Positions 1 to 10,842 of a DNA stretch of 64,000 bases are shown here, in pieces. The position numbers were made by a program, and so were the translations under genes. Position 1 is the stretch's first letter. Each line of letters starts with the position of its first letter. The notes beneath the pieces are model-generated. The model saw nothing but the letters and a program-made list of their open reading frames with translations. It was not told where the DNA came from and ran no database searches. This DNA comes from Guadua angustifolia (Eukaryota > Streptophyta > Magnoliopsida > Poales > Poaceae): NCBI GenBank assembly GCA_036346375.1, contig CM070508.1:21520852-21584851 (forward strand), written 5' to 3'.

Positions 1-1133
1 CTGGAACAACTTTGGCCGATTGAGCCTTAACCTTCGCAACAACTTGGCCGATATTGTTCTTCTGATCCTTCAAAATTGAGGCCATTGCATTTGAGTTAGT
101 CAGGACATCGGCCAGCTGTTCATTCACCTTAGCCAATTCTTCCTCAAGCTGCTTCTTGGTTTGTTCCAGCTTTTGAACAGAGGACTTGGCGGCCATAAAA
201 GACGCAGCGGTTTCATCATACTTCTTCTTCTCGGCTTTGGCTTCGGCAATCAGCTTGTCCAGGAGACGTTGGTCGGCTTCTTCAGCTTGACGCTTGGCGA
301 TTCTAGCATTGGCAGCATCAACCTCCGCTTTCTTTTCATCCAAGTAGCACACGTTAAGAAGTGCACTCATAGCATCAACCTCCGACGTTGCCCACGACAA
401 ATTGAGCAAATCCAGAAAAGAGCCGACTTCTGATAACGTGCATCATTTGATAGACAGCGCCAAGAAGTGTTTTTCCGAGTGCAAGCCGACGGCCATCTAC
501 TAACTGCTCTGCCATGAATTGGAAAACTTGGGTCGGTCCAAGAGAAGCTCCGCAGAAAAGAAACCGATCCAGCCACAGGTTTAGGAAGGCTACATGCTCC
601 TCATCCGACACTAGCCCATTAACCTTGTTATTATGTTGGATGTACTTAGACCATCCCTCACCTTTTTACCGGATAAGCTTGTATCTTGGCTTGCCGCTGA
701 AAGCCGATATTTGATCTCCATCAGGCCTAAGGCAACAAAGCTCGGCTATGTCCAAAAGGGTTGGGCCGATGGGGCCAGTCCGGAAAAGAAAAGCATTAAG
801 AGTGTTTGACAAAAAATAACATGCCGTGGCCACTAAGGGCTCATTGGCTTCTGGATTGGCTAAGCTTAGTGGGAGACATTCGGCTATGCCCATCCTTTCC
901 CATTCCGATTTCTTTTGGGCCGATACTCGAATGAACCAGCTCCTCCACCCTTTAAGAGCTGTCGGCCATGCCCTAAAACTTTTCCCCATTCTGTTATGTT
1001 ATAACCCTTAGCTGATAAAGGGAGTCTAGGGATTTCTTCATCGATAACCGTGTCAGCGGTCGAAGGTCCTATTGGTCCTAGGTAATATTGGTCTGTACTT
1101 TCAGGAATCGGGATCAAGACTGAGAGGATCCAT
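1..1133 (-). pseudogene. Antisense plant mobile domain (PMD) ORF of a Tat-like gypsy element, with coiled-coil tail
   Basis: Read on the minus strand, a protein starts near an ATG at 1133 (MDPLS) and runs off the window at position 1. Early residues include GPIGPSTADT and RLPLSAKGYN, then GPIGPTLLDIAELCCLRPDG, then a stretch around 375-611 with FLNLWLDRFLFCG and ALGKTLLGAVYQMMH. These resemble the plant mobile domain (aminotransferase-like) proteins common in grass retroelements. From about 430 down to 1 the frame changes and the protein becomes a Lys/Glu/Ala-rich probable coiled coil. One frameshift lies just after the start; the change near 430-450 is either a frameshift or an intron. It sits upstream of, and opposite to, a polypurine tract and LTR on the plus strand, so it looks like the antisense ORF between pol and the 3' LTR. 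Function in the element is unknown. Confidence 0.75.
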
Positions 1134-1258
1134 TCTACGATCGAGGAAAAGGAAGACCAAGTTCGAGGTAGAAGTCTGGCGCGAAGTCAATCAAGAATGA
1201 AAGCCGATTGCGAAAGTGCGTAAAGCCGAGAGCGTGAAAATGATCTGTGAGGGTCCCC

Positions 1259-1270
1259 ATATATATATAC
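1259..1270 (-). promoter_or_regulatory. Possible TATA box of the antisense PMD ORF
   Basis: An alternating TA run lies about 125 bases upstream of the probable ATG at 1133 on the minus strand. Position fits a core promoter, but the motif is low in complexity. Confidence 0.3.
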
Positions 1271-1451
1271 GGTGAAAAGAAAAAGTGGCGGAAATGAATT
1301 GAGGCGATACGCCATTAAACCGCACCGAGATTTTTACGGCTTAATTAAAACAAGCGGTTACTAGAACAGTTCTCCAGCTGACAAGGAAGAAGCCGACGAT
1401 GAAAGAGAAGCCGCCGATATATATATTTGAAAGATAACAAGTTATCTTCCA

Positions 1452-1466
1452 AAAATTGGGGGCATA
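1452..1466 (+). other. Polypurine tract before the 3' LTR
   Basis: A purine-rich stretch ending in TTGGGGGCA(TA) stands directly before a TG that opens an LTR-like segment. This is the normal site of plus-strand DNA priming in Ty3/gypsy elements and fixes the element orientation as plus. Confidence 0.55.
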
Positions 1467-2355
1467 TGTTTGCACCAAAAATTGGCAAGAAGGGCAGAAT
1501 TGGCATAAAAGTATTATAAGCCGATTTGGAATCGGATTGGCTTAAAGAAGCCGATATGTATTCGGATTAACGGATCGATGAGTGTAACCGATTGAGCTCA
1601 AGTATGGATAAACTTGAATCGGTTTGGAAGTTGCAACAGATTTGAAAGATCTCAATCAGTTTTGGAAAATAAGACGAGTTTGGTTAGGAATCAGCAGTTT
1701 TTGGAAACTACTAGAAGAATCGCCAAGAGCAGAGTTTGAATGCAAGACGAGGCACCTTTTGGAAAGTTTGGATAACGCATTTAAAGCTTCGGATGGCATA
1801 AGGATGAAATTTGGAAACAGAGTCCAATTAGGAAACTATAGCCGATTCGGATTGTATTGACGTATTGGATCAGGACTCGAATCGGCTAGCGGGTATATAA
1901 GACGAGCCATGGGCTGGATTGACGGGCATCCACAATCAATCAACACATCTACCAGTTTTTGCTTTCTGTAGTTCTTAGTCTTTTTAGCATTGTAATCTTT
2001 TCTCTGTGAGTCGACATCGATCAAATAAAGTTGCGCATCGCCGATTGTTTAATCGTTATTGGCTTTTTCAGGTTTGATTTATTCTGTCTTGTTGCGCATC
2101 GCCTTTTCAGAATTAATCTACCTTTTACCCTCGGATTAGTCTTAATCGACTAGTCTAGTTATCTTTCTAGTCGGCTTCCTGGCTGATTCCCGATTTTTAG
2201 CCGATTCGCCCCGAGGATCGGCTTGATTGAATCTTACCACTATTTCCCTTATCGATTGCAGGGTCAAATCGATTGGCACGCTCGCGCACACTTGAACCCG
2301 GTGTTCGTCCGATGTGTTGCAACCAGAAACCCTCTTCACGTTTTTGGCGTCAACA
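1467..2355 (+). mobile_element. Probable 3' LTR of a Tat-like Ty3/gypsy element
   Basis: The segment opens with TGTTTGCACC right after the polypurine tract, is rich in GCCGAT words, has a TATA box (TATATAA at 1894-1900) followed by a transcript-like leader and an AATAAA near 2024, and ends near GGCGTCAACA at 2355. The 3' boundary is uncertain because no second LTR is in the window for comparison. Confidence 0.5.
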
Positions 2356-2781
2356 CCATGACTCAGGAATGAAGAAACATCGTGCATTGTTACGATCCTG
2401 GGTACTTGGGTGTTGGGAGTAGGAAGGAATTGGGGTAGGAGACAGAATTCAGGGTAGGCAGCAAGAAGAGACGCCTACCCACATCTAGCCCCCTCTCCCA
2501 CCGCGGTAGGCCCGAGAGGAGTTTTTCTTGCTTGGCTGGGGAGGTGTACGGTGACTTGTTTGCTTGAATCCTTGTACAGCACTAGAATTCGCAGGCATTA
2601 TATATACATCATTGGACTTACATTTTGGCTCATCTTAATGTTCACCTGTATCATTTGGCTTCACTTGAATGTGTTGGTGACTTGTTTGTATCAGGGATCA
2701 TGTGCTGCTTCATCTGAATGTGTTAACCTGGATCATGTTGCCTGAGTGACTGAGTCTTTCTTGCCTATGCCTTCACTGAAA
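2356..2781. other. No gene seen
   Basis: Unique-looking spacer between the LTR and the F-box fragment. Short open frames here lack recognisable domains. Confidence 0.5.
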
Positions 2782-3237
2782 CTAGTGCAAGTAGTACATT
2801 GCTTCCACCAAGTGCAGCTTATATTTGGTTTGCAGGCTTGGTGCTGCTTTTTTGCTGTTATTGTTAGTGTAATGCAATGAAAAAGGCTCTGCGGTTGCCA
2901 TTGCCGAGGTCTTGGAGGAGGACTCAAAAGGAAACATGCCATTGCCGAGGTTGAAGGCAGCGATGATGTGGTAGTGGGTGATGGTATTGTCGGTGCAGGG
3001 GCTGTCAAAGGTGATGACGACTGCTAGGTCCCCGAAGGCGCCATGTTCGCGGTTGTGGGGTGGGAGGCGGACCAGCTTGAAGGTGACGGGGTTGGTGATG
3101 TAGTAGAGGCTGGAGGTGTCGCTGTGGAGGCAAACGAGGCTATGGGTGAATGCGAGAACGGTGACCTCCTCGGGGAAGACAGAGAAGGCGAGGTCGGGGA
3201 TGAGCTGCTTGGTGCTGCGGTCAGTAAATGTGTGGGG
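2782..3237 (-). pseudogene. F-box-associated domain fragment
   Basis: A 151-codon open frame on the minus strand, without an early ATG and closed by TAG at 2784-2782, contains FSVFPEEVTVLAFTHSLVCL, then YYITNPVTFKLVRLPPHNRE, then VVITFDSP and HYHIIAAFNLG. This order (a core followed by CNP-like ITNPVT, LPPH and YHII motifs) is typical of the beta-propeller-like F-box-associated region of plant F-box proteins. No F-box is seen upstream and an in-frame TAG (3240-3238) closes that side. It is best read as a decayed gene fragment; the last part, after about 2890, no longer resembles the family. F-box proteins normally serve as substrate adaptors of SCF ubiquitin ligases. Confidence 0.55.
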
Positions 3238-3312
3238 CTAAGTGGTATTTAATACATCATTGATTGAAGCTAAGCGTGCACATGGTAAAGGCGTTGGAAA
3301 TGAAGCGTGCAC

Positions 3313-3840
3313 TAGGGGTGGAAAAATAGCTCGAGGCTCGGCTCGGCTTGGTGCGGCTCGGTTCGGCTCGGTGCATTAACGAGCCGAGTCCGAGCCTACC
3401 GTCTGGCTCGGTACTACAATGAGCCCAGTCCGAGCCGGCTCGCGAGCGGCTCGTTGGCTCGTTAGGCTCGGTAAAATTCAGATATTCAGAATCACTTTCA
3501 CTAATCACTAATCATTAATCGATTATCCAAATTACATGAGGCTTAATTTTAATACAAAATTAGCCACAACCCACAGACATTCAATCGGCTTGGTATTCAT
3601 ACAGTCATATTGAACAAGGAATATACAATGAACATACTTGAGAGTTGACGCAATGAGACGGGCCCACATGTCAGGCGGCTCACGAGCCGGCTCGGCTCGG
3701 CTCGAGGCTCGACCGAGCCCGAGCCGAGCCCGGTTTTCAGCTCGACAAAGACAATGAGCCGAGCTCGGCTCGGCTCGCAAACTGACGAGCTCGGTCGAGC
3801 CAAGTCGAGCTCGGCTCGGCTCGGCTCGATTCCACCCCTA
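3313..3840. mobile_element. Non-autonomous hAT element (MITE), 528 bp
   Basis: The element starts TAGGGGTGGAA and ends with its inverted complement TTCCACCCCTA. It is flanked by a perfect 8-bp direct repeat GCGTGCAC at 3305-3312 and 3841-3848, the duplication size made by hAT transposases. The interior is made of GCTCGGCTCG and CGAGCCGAGC runs in both orientations, typical of hAT subterminal repeats, around an AT-rich core (about 3470-3660). It has no coding capacity; the Ser-Arg-Ala-Glu-Pro ORFs in it are artefacts of the repeat. Confidence 0.85.
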
Positions 3841-3904
3841 GCGTGCACGTGGTGCTACCTCGACTCGGCTCGGCTCGATTCCACCCCTAGCGTGCACGTG
3901 GTGC
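3816..3904. repeat. 49-bp tandem duplication of the hAT end plus target
   Basis: The element end, target duplication and flank (CGGCTCGATTCCACCCCTA, then GCGTGCACGTGGTGCT) occur twice, offset by 49 bases: the element end falls at 3840 and again at 3889. The second copy lies outside the element and may record an aberrant transposition or repair event. Confidence 0.75.
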
Positions 3905-3954
3905 TGCCTAGGAACGAAGCGGGAAACAACCAATGAAGACCAAATGGGCCGCTT

Positions 3955-4380
3955 GGCAGTATACGGCCCGTTTAGGCCCAGTTAGCAAAATAGGTTGTGC
4001 CGTGCCGACCCACATGCCGGGGCCATGGCTCAAGCATAGCCTGAGTGGCTTCGGGGCCATGCTAACAAGGCCGGCCCATTTGGGGCTAAAAATTCAAAAA
4101 ATAAAAAAATTCAAAAAAAAAAGTTAGAAAAATTGGAAAATCATAAAAATTAAAAAAAAAATAAGAAAAATTTAAAAAAAATCTAGAATAATTAAAAACT
4201 CAAAGAAATATATAAAAACTTTTTAAAAATCAATATAAATTAGAAAAAGCTAAATGGATCATACCGTATTGATCTGATACTATACATGCCGTGTCGTACC
4301 GGCCCGACGGACCTTAGTGACAGCCTGACCTATTAGGCTGTGCCAGTACAACCCATTTATATTCGGGTCGTGCCCACAAT
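3955..4380. mobile_element. Second hAT-like non-autonomous element, ends uncertain
   Basis: Both sides carry GTGCCGTGCCGACC and GGCCCGACGG type words in opposite orientation, around an A-rich core (4090-4255). The right side ends GGGTCGTGCCCAC, close to the complement of the terminus at 49084. A matching left terminus and target duplication were not found. Confidence 0.4.
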
Positions 4381-4401
4381 ACCATGCCACATGCTAGCTT
4401 A

Positions 4402-4628
4402 GGGTATGATTGTTTTTGCTTTTGATTCTGGATTCTAACTCCAAAAGTAGAATAAAAACAAATAGCCGGATTCTAAAATTTGATTCTCACAATCTAGCCC
4501 ACTCATATAAACTAGAATCCACAATCTATTTTATATGTGCTTTTGGATTACAGTTTTTGGAGAATCAGTTTTTTACAATCATAATATATAATCAGCTTTT
4601 AGAGAATCCAAAACTAAAACAAAGACCC
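4402..4628. mobile_element. Tourist-type MITE, copy A
   Basis: A 227-bp element flanked by TTA at 4399-4401 and 4629-4631, the duplication typical of PIF/Harbinger elements. Termini begin GGGTATGATTG and GGGTCTTTGTT as inverted repeats. A second copy with the same internal order is at 33164-33393. Confidence 0.75.
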
Positions 4629-4631
4629 TTA

Positions 4632-5229
4632 GTCGGTACAGTGCATTGGGCCATCTCTAGAAACGATGCTGAGGGCTGTGCAAGGGAAACGAGGCTCATT
4701 TACGGCGCAGGAGGCGAAGTACTAAGGTTATTCCCAGTAGACGGTGTTGTACTCCAAAATCTAAGATAACCACGTAGGATATATAGTATGATATTGTTTG
4801 GATGAAACACTCTCTCCAGTGCATAGTATCATGCTACAGTATCCAAGACAACATGTGTCCATTAAATTGTTGCATATGCTATGATCAAATGTATCATGTG
4901 AACGCGTGGAGAAGACACCATAACGACCCCAATGCGGTGTCGTACGAAAACCAAGGTGTTGGATACGGAACCGGAGCAGTATCTCCAGGATGATACCGTA
5001 CTGTTCTCTCTCCTCTTTAATTCATATGCCATATTAGTAACCTGCCCTATGTGACAAGCATTAAATGTGGAAGACATCATGCACTAAGAATAGTCTAATA
5101 TGTGTTAATTTGCTGCTTTGTGGATGGCAACCTGCACGGCTGTTGAATCTGCCGCCAACTCCAAGGACGCGCAGGTCTTCTAGCAGTATGGCAAGCAGCA
5201 TGCAGTCCAGGCCTCCCGGGCAGCAAAAG

Positions 5230-5234
<5 letters not shown>
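4632..5234. other. No gene seen; possible MITE-like stretch
   Basis: The part 4755-5100 has repeated GTATCAT and GATACC words that recall stress-type grass MITEs, but no clean inverted ends or target duplication were found. The rest is unremarkable. Confidence 0.35.

Positions 5235-5262
<28 letters not shown>
5235..5262. repeat. (CT)14 microsatellite
   Basis: Uninterrupted CT dinucleotide run. Confidence 0.95.
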
Positions 5263-5289
5263 TAGTTTGTGAATAAACTGGGGAAGTAT

Positions 5290-5482
5290 TTGACGAAATT
5301 TGCTCCAAAAATTTAAAATTAGGTTAAAATAACCAAAATTTCGGCAAAATTTAACAAAACTTTCGAAATTACTGTATCAATTTTAATTTTTTTTCAGTTT
5401 TGTCATTTCAGTCGGATTTTAAATATCATCTCTAACTAAAATCTGAAATTTTCAAAATATCGTTGAGATTTTGAACATGGTC
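5290..5482. repeat. Dispersed AT-rich repeat with AAATTTCGG words
   Basis: This stretch shares motif order with 32885-33062 (CCAAAATYTC, CGGCAAAATT, then a GTTGAGATTTT or GTGAGATTTT end). A looser relative lies at about 29290-29450. Element class is not clear. Confidence 0.4.
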
Positions 5483-5903
5483 CTTGGCAACCCCTAGTTG
5501 GTTCTTGGCAACCCCCTAGTTTCTGGATTCTGACGGCAATATGAAAGCTCAGTACGTACTGTACGGTATACCATATTTTACACAGACAATACCCTAAGAA
5601 AGGGAAAATTACAACATGGTCCCGGGAAACATCCATGAGCTGACGACTCCGCCGACGGGACGAACGAAAAGAAACGCGATCTCGCCGATCAGACTTGTAG
5701 AGGGCATCCCAAATACCGTTGCCACATTTCAGTGACTGTCAAGAGTGTTCAGTGACACTCATGGTTTATCTCTCTAGCCAGTAGGTAGCCACTCTACATC
5801 GTGCGCAGCTAGTACTGCTGCTACAAGTTTGATCCCAGTCTTGTAATATTTGCGTAGGACTAACATCAGAAACAAACATAATTAAGAAAATTTCATACAT
5901 CCG
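5483..5903. other. No gene seen
   Basis: Spacer between the dispersed repeat and the chitinase 3' end. No supported ORF or RNA gene. Confidence 0.5.
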
Positions 5904-5909
5904 TTTATT
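5904..5909 (-). terminator. Poly(A) signal of the chitinase gene
   Basis: AATAAA on the minus strand, about 150 bases downstream of the chitinase stop codon, a normal 3' UTR length for a plant gene. Confidence 0.55.
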
Positions 5910-6060
5910 CAAACTGGCGCGTATGGGCTTTTACACACCGAGGTAATATGCCCGCGCATAGCAGTGACACATTATTTTACTTCTCACTCCTCTGTTATTG
6001 GTGATCACACGTACATGCATATCGGTGCACAAGTACAGGAGTGACAAAGCTTTTCACTTT

Positions 6061-7225
6061 TCACTGCACCGCCAACCCAACCGACGCCCCACTGTTGAAC
6101 GGCCTCTGGGTGTTGCAGTCCAGGTTGGGCCCGTAGCTGATGCCGAAGATGTCGCAGTAGTGCGTGTAGAACCCGATCCGGTTCTCCACCCGGCTGTCCG
6201 TCCCGTGCCCGCACTCTAGCCCGCCGTTGATGATGTTCGTGATGACGCCGTACCCGGGCAGCCGGTCGGCCGCGATGTCCGTGGCACTCGGCGTCCACTG
6301 CCCGGTGGCCACGTCGTGGCACGACGGCTTTGGCGCCTGCGGTGTCATCCAGAACCACAGCGCTGTCTTGAACGAAATCACTGGGTCCGTTGCGACCAGC
6401 TCCGGGTTGTTCAGCAGGTCCACGCTGATGGCTTGTCCGGCCGGGCCGTAGTTGTAGTTGCTGACGATCAAAACCAATCAATTAATCAGTTTGTTCAGAG
6501 TTTAAGTACAATGTGCACGCAATTGATTAATCTTGATGGATCGAGTGGAATGGACACTGGGATGCTCATATCGAGACGTGATATGCTTACTAGGAGAGTT
6601 GGATGGGTCCACGGCCGAAGTACTTCTTGCCCGGCGCGCACGGCCATTGGACGGAGCTCACGCAGTAGTCCGCCGTCGCGCCGATCTCCTCCTTGAAGCA
6701 GTAGCCCCATGCGTACGGGCCGTCCGGCGCCGTCGGCCACCCGCCGGTGGTCTCGTGGGAGGTCTGCCCCAGGAACGCGGCGACCTCCCGCTTCCGCGTC
6801 TCTTCGTCGCCCGTCGCAGCGAAGTCGGGGAACGCGGCGGCGGCGGCGACGAACGCGTCGTAGGTGTAGAACCCGCTGGCAGGGCATGCCAAGTCGTTTC
6901 GGTGGAGCAGCAGTTGTTCGAAGAGTTCCCTTGACAAGATGGACTCCAGAGCGCCGCCTCCTCCACTAGGCGGAGGAGGTGGTGGTGGTGGACCGGATGG
7001 TGGTGGACCACAGCCGTTGCACTGGCTTTGGCAGCCGTTGCCACAGTAGGCTTCGGTGGAGCCGCACCATCCATAGCTGCTGCAGCAGAGGCAGCCCGGG
7101 CACGTCGCACCGCCGGCCTGCGAGCCGCACTGTTCGGCACGGGCGGCCGCGGCGAGCGCCGCTGCCATTACGGCTAGGACGGCCGTCGCTGTCCTGGGCA
7201 GAGTCGGAGCTCTCGGTGTAGACAT
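6061..7225 (-). CDS. Class I endochitinase (CBM18 hevein domain + GH19), join(6061..6460, 6591..7225) complement
   Basis: This gene would encode a 344-residue chitinase that hydrolyses beta-1,4-GlcNAc bonds of fungal wall chitin. Exon 1 is 7225-6591, then a 130-bp GT-AG intron, then exon 2 (6460-6061); the phase-2 join rebuilds the family motif PIQLSYNYNYGPAG. Residues 1-30 form a signal peptide; 31-72 a Cys-rich hevein chitin-binding domain starting EQCGSQAGG; 73-90 a Pro/Gly hinge; the rest is GH19, with SHETTGGW placing the catalytic acid at Glu158 and the likely base at Glu179/180 (FKEE). A short tail (SGASVGLAVQ) may be a vacuolar sorting extension. An ATG at 7255 is rejected as start because it lies only about 18 bases below the TATA box; 7225 gives a normal leader and signal peptide. 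No lesion is seen. Its role is probably pathogen defence. Confidence 0.95.
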
Positions 7226-7264
7226 GCCTGGATTGATTTGTGGGATATAAGGCATGAAGCGCCT

Positions 7265-7273
7265 CCTTTTATA
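7265..7273 (-). promoter_or_regulatory. TATA box of the chitinase gene
   Basis: TATAAAAGG on the minus strand, 48 bases upstream of the chosen ATG at 7225. It places transcription start near 7240 and argues against the upstream ATG at 7255. Confidence 0.75.
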
Positions 7274-7953
7274 GAACGCTCTGGCCTGAGAAGAGAGGCT
7301 GTTTAGCGTGGTAGTAGGAGTTCTTTTAAGTTCATTGGCAGCAGTGGTATGATTAGACCTTATGTTATGGCTCCAAATCTATATATTTAAATATACAACG
7401 TGATCAGATTAAAGGCACATCTTCGTGTGGTCGAGCATCTTGGATTTTACCAGTTACATCTTTAGATTTTACTGAGTATGTCTTTAGATATTTAGATTTT
7501 ACTAAGTATGTCTTTAGATTTTGCTGTCGAATTTCACTATACCGTATTATAGTCATGTGACAGATTTACTTCAAAGTGGCTGCCAAATACACTTTAGTTT
7601 ACTATACGTATATAAATTTTACTATCATATTAAAAGGTTCAGCAGCATATATAGTAATAAAATCTTATAACATATTCAGTAAATTAACAGTAAAATCTCA
7701 TTCATGCTATATTTTTTGGAGAGACTTATATCATGATGTTGCCATTGTCGTCATTAAACTATTGGTGAAACCGTTAGTGAATCAGAGCTGTCAACAAAAT
7801 GTTATGACTAAATCAAAGAAAAAAGGATTCTAGTACATATAAGAAAACACATTTACTAGTTAATTTTATTCCACGCTTAGTAACTGAATAGCGCTTCCGT
7901 GTATGCACACACACTTGGGACACCGTGATGCCCAGCCACCATGATTCAAAATG
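7274..7953. other. Chitinase upstream region; no gene
   Basis: AT-rich promoter-side spacer. At 7455-7530 the words TTTAGATTTTACTRAGTATGTC recur about three times in tandem. The 85-codon frame at 7576 is AT-rich and has no recognisable domain. Confidence 0.5.
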
Positions 7954-10468
7954 TGTCACATCCTAAAATTATACCAAAGTAAGAAATCTAACTCAAATAT
8001 TTTATTTTATTATTTTGTGAATTTCTAGATTTTCATGGATTATTTCTTGATTTACTGGCTTTTCTTGATTGTGCTTATAAGGAGACATCCATATAAATAA
8101 AAAGCAAGAACAAAACCTTATGCCAACAAAATAAAAAAAATTCCTGAAAAATCTGATAATTGACCAGGTCTTTGTATATAAATTTAAAATGACATATGAT
8201 ATGATAAATGGTGAAGTGAAAGGCAATTAATGGGATCTGACAGTGAATAGTGACATATTTCAGAATTTAATAAAAATAATTCAAAACTATCTCGACTTGG
8301 AAATTTTAAAAATTTTCAGAGATGTCACATATATCCACAATAAAAATATCAGGAAATAATAAATTTTTTTGTGATATTTAAAAATTAGAAAACAGAAAGA
8401 TTGAAAATCTAGAAATAGCGATGTTAGAATTTTGTAAATTCTGTAAGGAATATCTGAAGTTGAAATTTTTACTGAAGATCTTCATAGCCATAATAAACCT
8501 TTATAAAAAGTAATAAATTTTTTTGATAATACATAGCCCTCCAGAAAATGGAAAACCAAGAACACAAAAATTGACCACCAGACATTGTCAGAATTTTTAC
8601 GAATTTTGGATGCCACATCTCAGTCTGAAATTTTAACAGTGAGACCAGACCTGTTGAAGTGTCACCCACTAAAAGTTTTAAAAAAATTTACCTAAAATTC
8701 TATGGCCAATTAAATGCCAAAGTGACCAGTCGCAGAAGAGAGTGCAGGCGATTATCCAACATGGAGAATGACAGTGGGACCGAAGCACTGTGAGGATTGT
8801 CCACCAGGTGGAAGCCGATGCCAGGACGCGTGAGACTACCTGTGGGCCCAAGACTCCCATGACCCCACCTGTCAGCCGTGCCACGGTCTTTTTCTTCTCC
8901 TTCCTTGCGCTGAAGTCTCAGAGCAGGACAGCTGCTGTAGCCTCCGTCACCACTACCAGCCACGATGACTTCAAGCGGAGCCAGTGTCCTGTGCATTGCC
9001 ATGTTTCGGCCTCACCCACGATCCGGCTACTGGCCATTCCTACCCCGCTCAGAGCCGCTGTGCGCCATAGTCCTCACCGCCAAAATGCACTACTGAAGCG
9101 GACACCTCCACAGCAACTTTGCGGCTATAAAAGCTAGCCTAGGATCGCCTAGTTGAACCCTGCTTCTCCCTTCACTCTTCATTCCCACTCGCCCACTGGA
9201 CAGGCTTCAATTAGTCTCGATCTCCCCTCGGCCGAAGAACCCTAGCACTGAGAATCACTCAAATTGAGGCGGTACACGAAATCCGAGACTCACACATACC
9301 AAAACCCCATGTTTATTTCCAGGCATTATCAACCTGAAGCGTGACACCTCTACTGTTCTTCTTCCCCATTGGCGGTGATCGGTGGTAGATCAGCCTAGTG
9401 GCTTTCCGCGGCTGCTAGCAGGTAAAATGAGACGAGTAGAGCCTGAGGAAGCTAAAACCGAAACCCATTCCACCTGAACAACCCCCAATCGCCAGCGCAG
9501 CCTGCTGCCATGACCACCGCCGCTCGGCCGCGGTGGCGACCTACCTCCGGTCATTGCCGAAGGTCACCAAGCTATCCCCTAAATGCGCATTGAGCTGCTG
9601 AAGCTAGCCGTGCTACCAATTCCACTCCTCCATTCGTGGATCACCACCAGCGAGCCTGAAACAGCTGAGCCCTGCTCTGTATCACTACGCTATGGGACCC
9701 GCCTATCAGTGACTGTGGCCGTTCCATCTGGGCGCACTTGAGTCACTGCCTCGCATGCCCGAGCTATCATCATTTGGGTTCGGTTTTGAATGTGGACTGT
9801 TGGCACGACGTGAAATGCATTTTTAGTACACTAAAAACGTATTTTGCTAATTTATTTGATTTTCAGCTCTATTAAAAATTCAAACCTGAATATTTTTTGC
9901 ATTATTAATCCAAATGGAATGAAACAAATTTCTAAATTCATATAAAATCAACCTCTTTCAGAATATTTTTTTTTGAAAATCTGCTCTGGAGAAATATTAA
10001 AATATGGAACTAAAATGAAGGCATGAAAATGGACTATATGTAAAAATTTTGAAATTAAACTCAAACTTTAATGAAACTAATTTTTTTGCGTTCCTTATAC
10101 TACCAAAAACCCATATGTGCAAAAATATTTAAATTTCAACTTGTCTTGAACCATTTTCCAATAAAGAAGTATGTCAATATGCTAAGTATTGTGAAATGCA
10201 TACTCCTTGCAAATAGACTTTAAGTTGAATGGAACTAATCTCTTAGTGTTAAAATGACAGTAGGCTAGTTGCATAAGAAATATGAGAATCTGTTGGCTTC
10301 AAATATATCTTGTAACTTGACCTTGCCTTAAGGAATAGAAAGCATATACACGCATGTGTCTAAAAACTCACTAGGGATGAACATACAATATGATAAAATG
10401 AAACTCCAGATTAGAAAACCAATTTGGATAACCTCTAAAAGACCCTTATATATATATATATATATATA

Positions 10469-10840
10469 GGAAAAATATCTTTTACTCCCGGGTGTAGTTA
10501 CTCCCATCTCTGAAATACTACCTAAATGAACTTGAAATACTCCTTTATCACTTTGGATATACTCATATACTAATTATATGATACTCCAATGTGAGCCACA
10601 TGAAAAAATTGCAAGAGAGTCCATGATTTTTAGCGTATTTTGCAAATACCTTCATATACGCACATAAAAAGGAGTATGTCCAAAAAATATACATACCACC
10701 CCTAAAAAAATGTATATACCACCTAGATGATCTTATATACTCGTATACTACGCGTACATACTCTCCATCGCATGAGATACCCCATACGTTGTGAGATACG
10801 ACATAGGGAGTAATTACTCCCGGGAGTAGAAAAGAGGCTT

Positions 10841-10842
<2 letters not shown>
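10469..10842. mobile_element. Micron-like MITE inside a (TA)n microsatellite
   Basis: A 374-bp segment lies between (TA)n runs at 10447-10468 and 10843-10912. Its ends are inverted repeats: GGAAAAATATCTTTTACTCC on the left, the complement of GGAAGCCTCTTTTCTACTCC on the right, both followed by CGGG(T/A)GTAGTTACTCC-like sequence. Size and microsatellite target fit Micron elements described in rice; the assignment is inference. Confidence 0.6.

Noticed and set aside
3043..3252. Plus-strand ORF rich in Gly, Glu and Val
   Set aside because: It is the antisense shadow of the F-box-associated frame on the minus strand.
3257..3848. Several ORFs rich in Ser-Arg-Ala-Glu-Pro
   Set aside because: They are translations of the GCTCGGCTCG repeats inside the hAT MITE, in both strands and several frames.
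6533..6969. Arg-rich plus-strand ORFs across the chitinase
   Set aside because: They are antisense to the GC-rich chitinase exon 1 and carry no domain.
7253..7255. Upstream ATG for the chitinase (MPYIPQINPG)
   Set aside because: It lies about 18 bases below the TATA box, before the expected transcript start; it would also bury the signal peptide.
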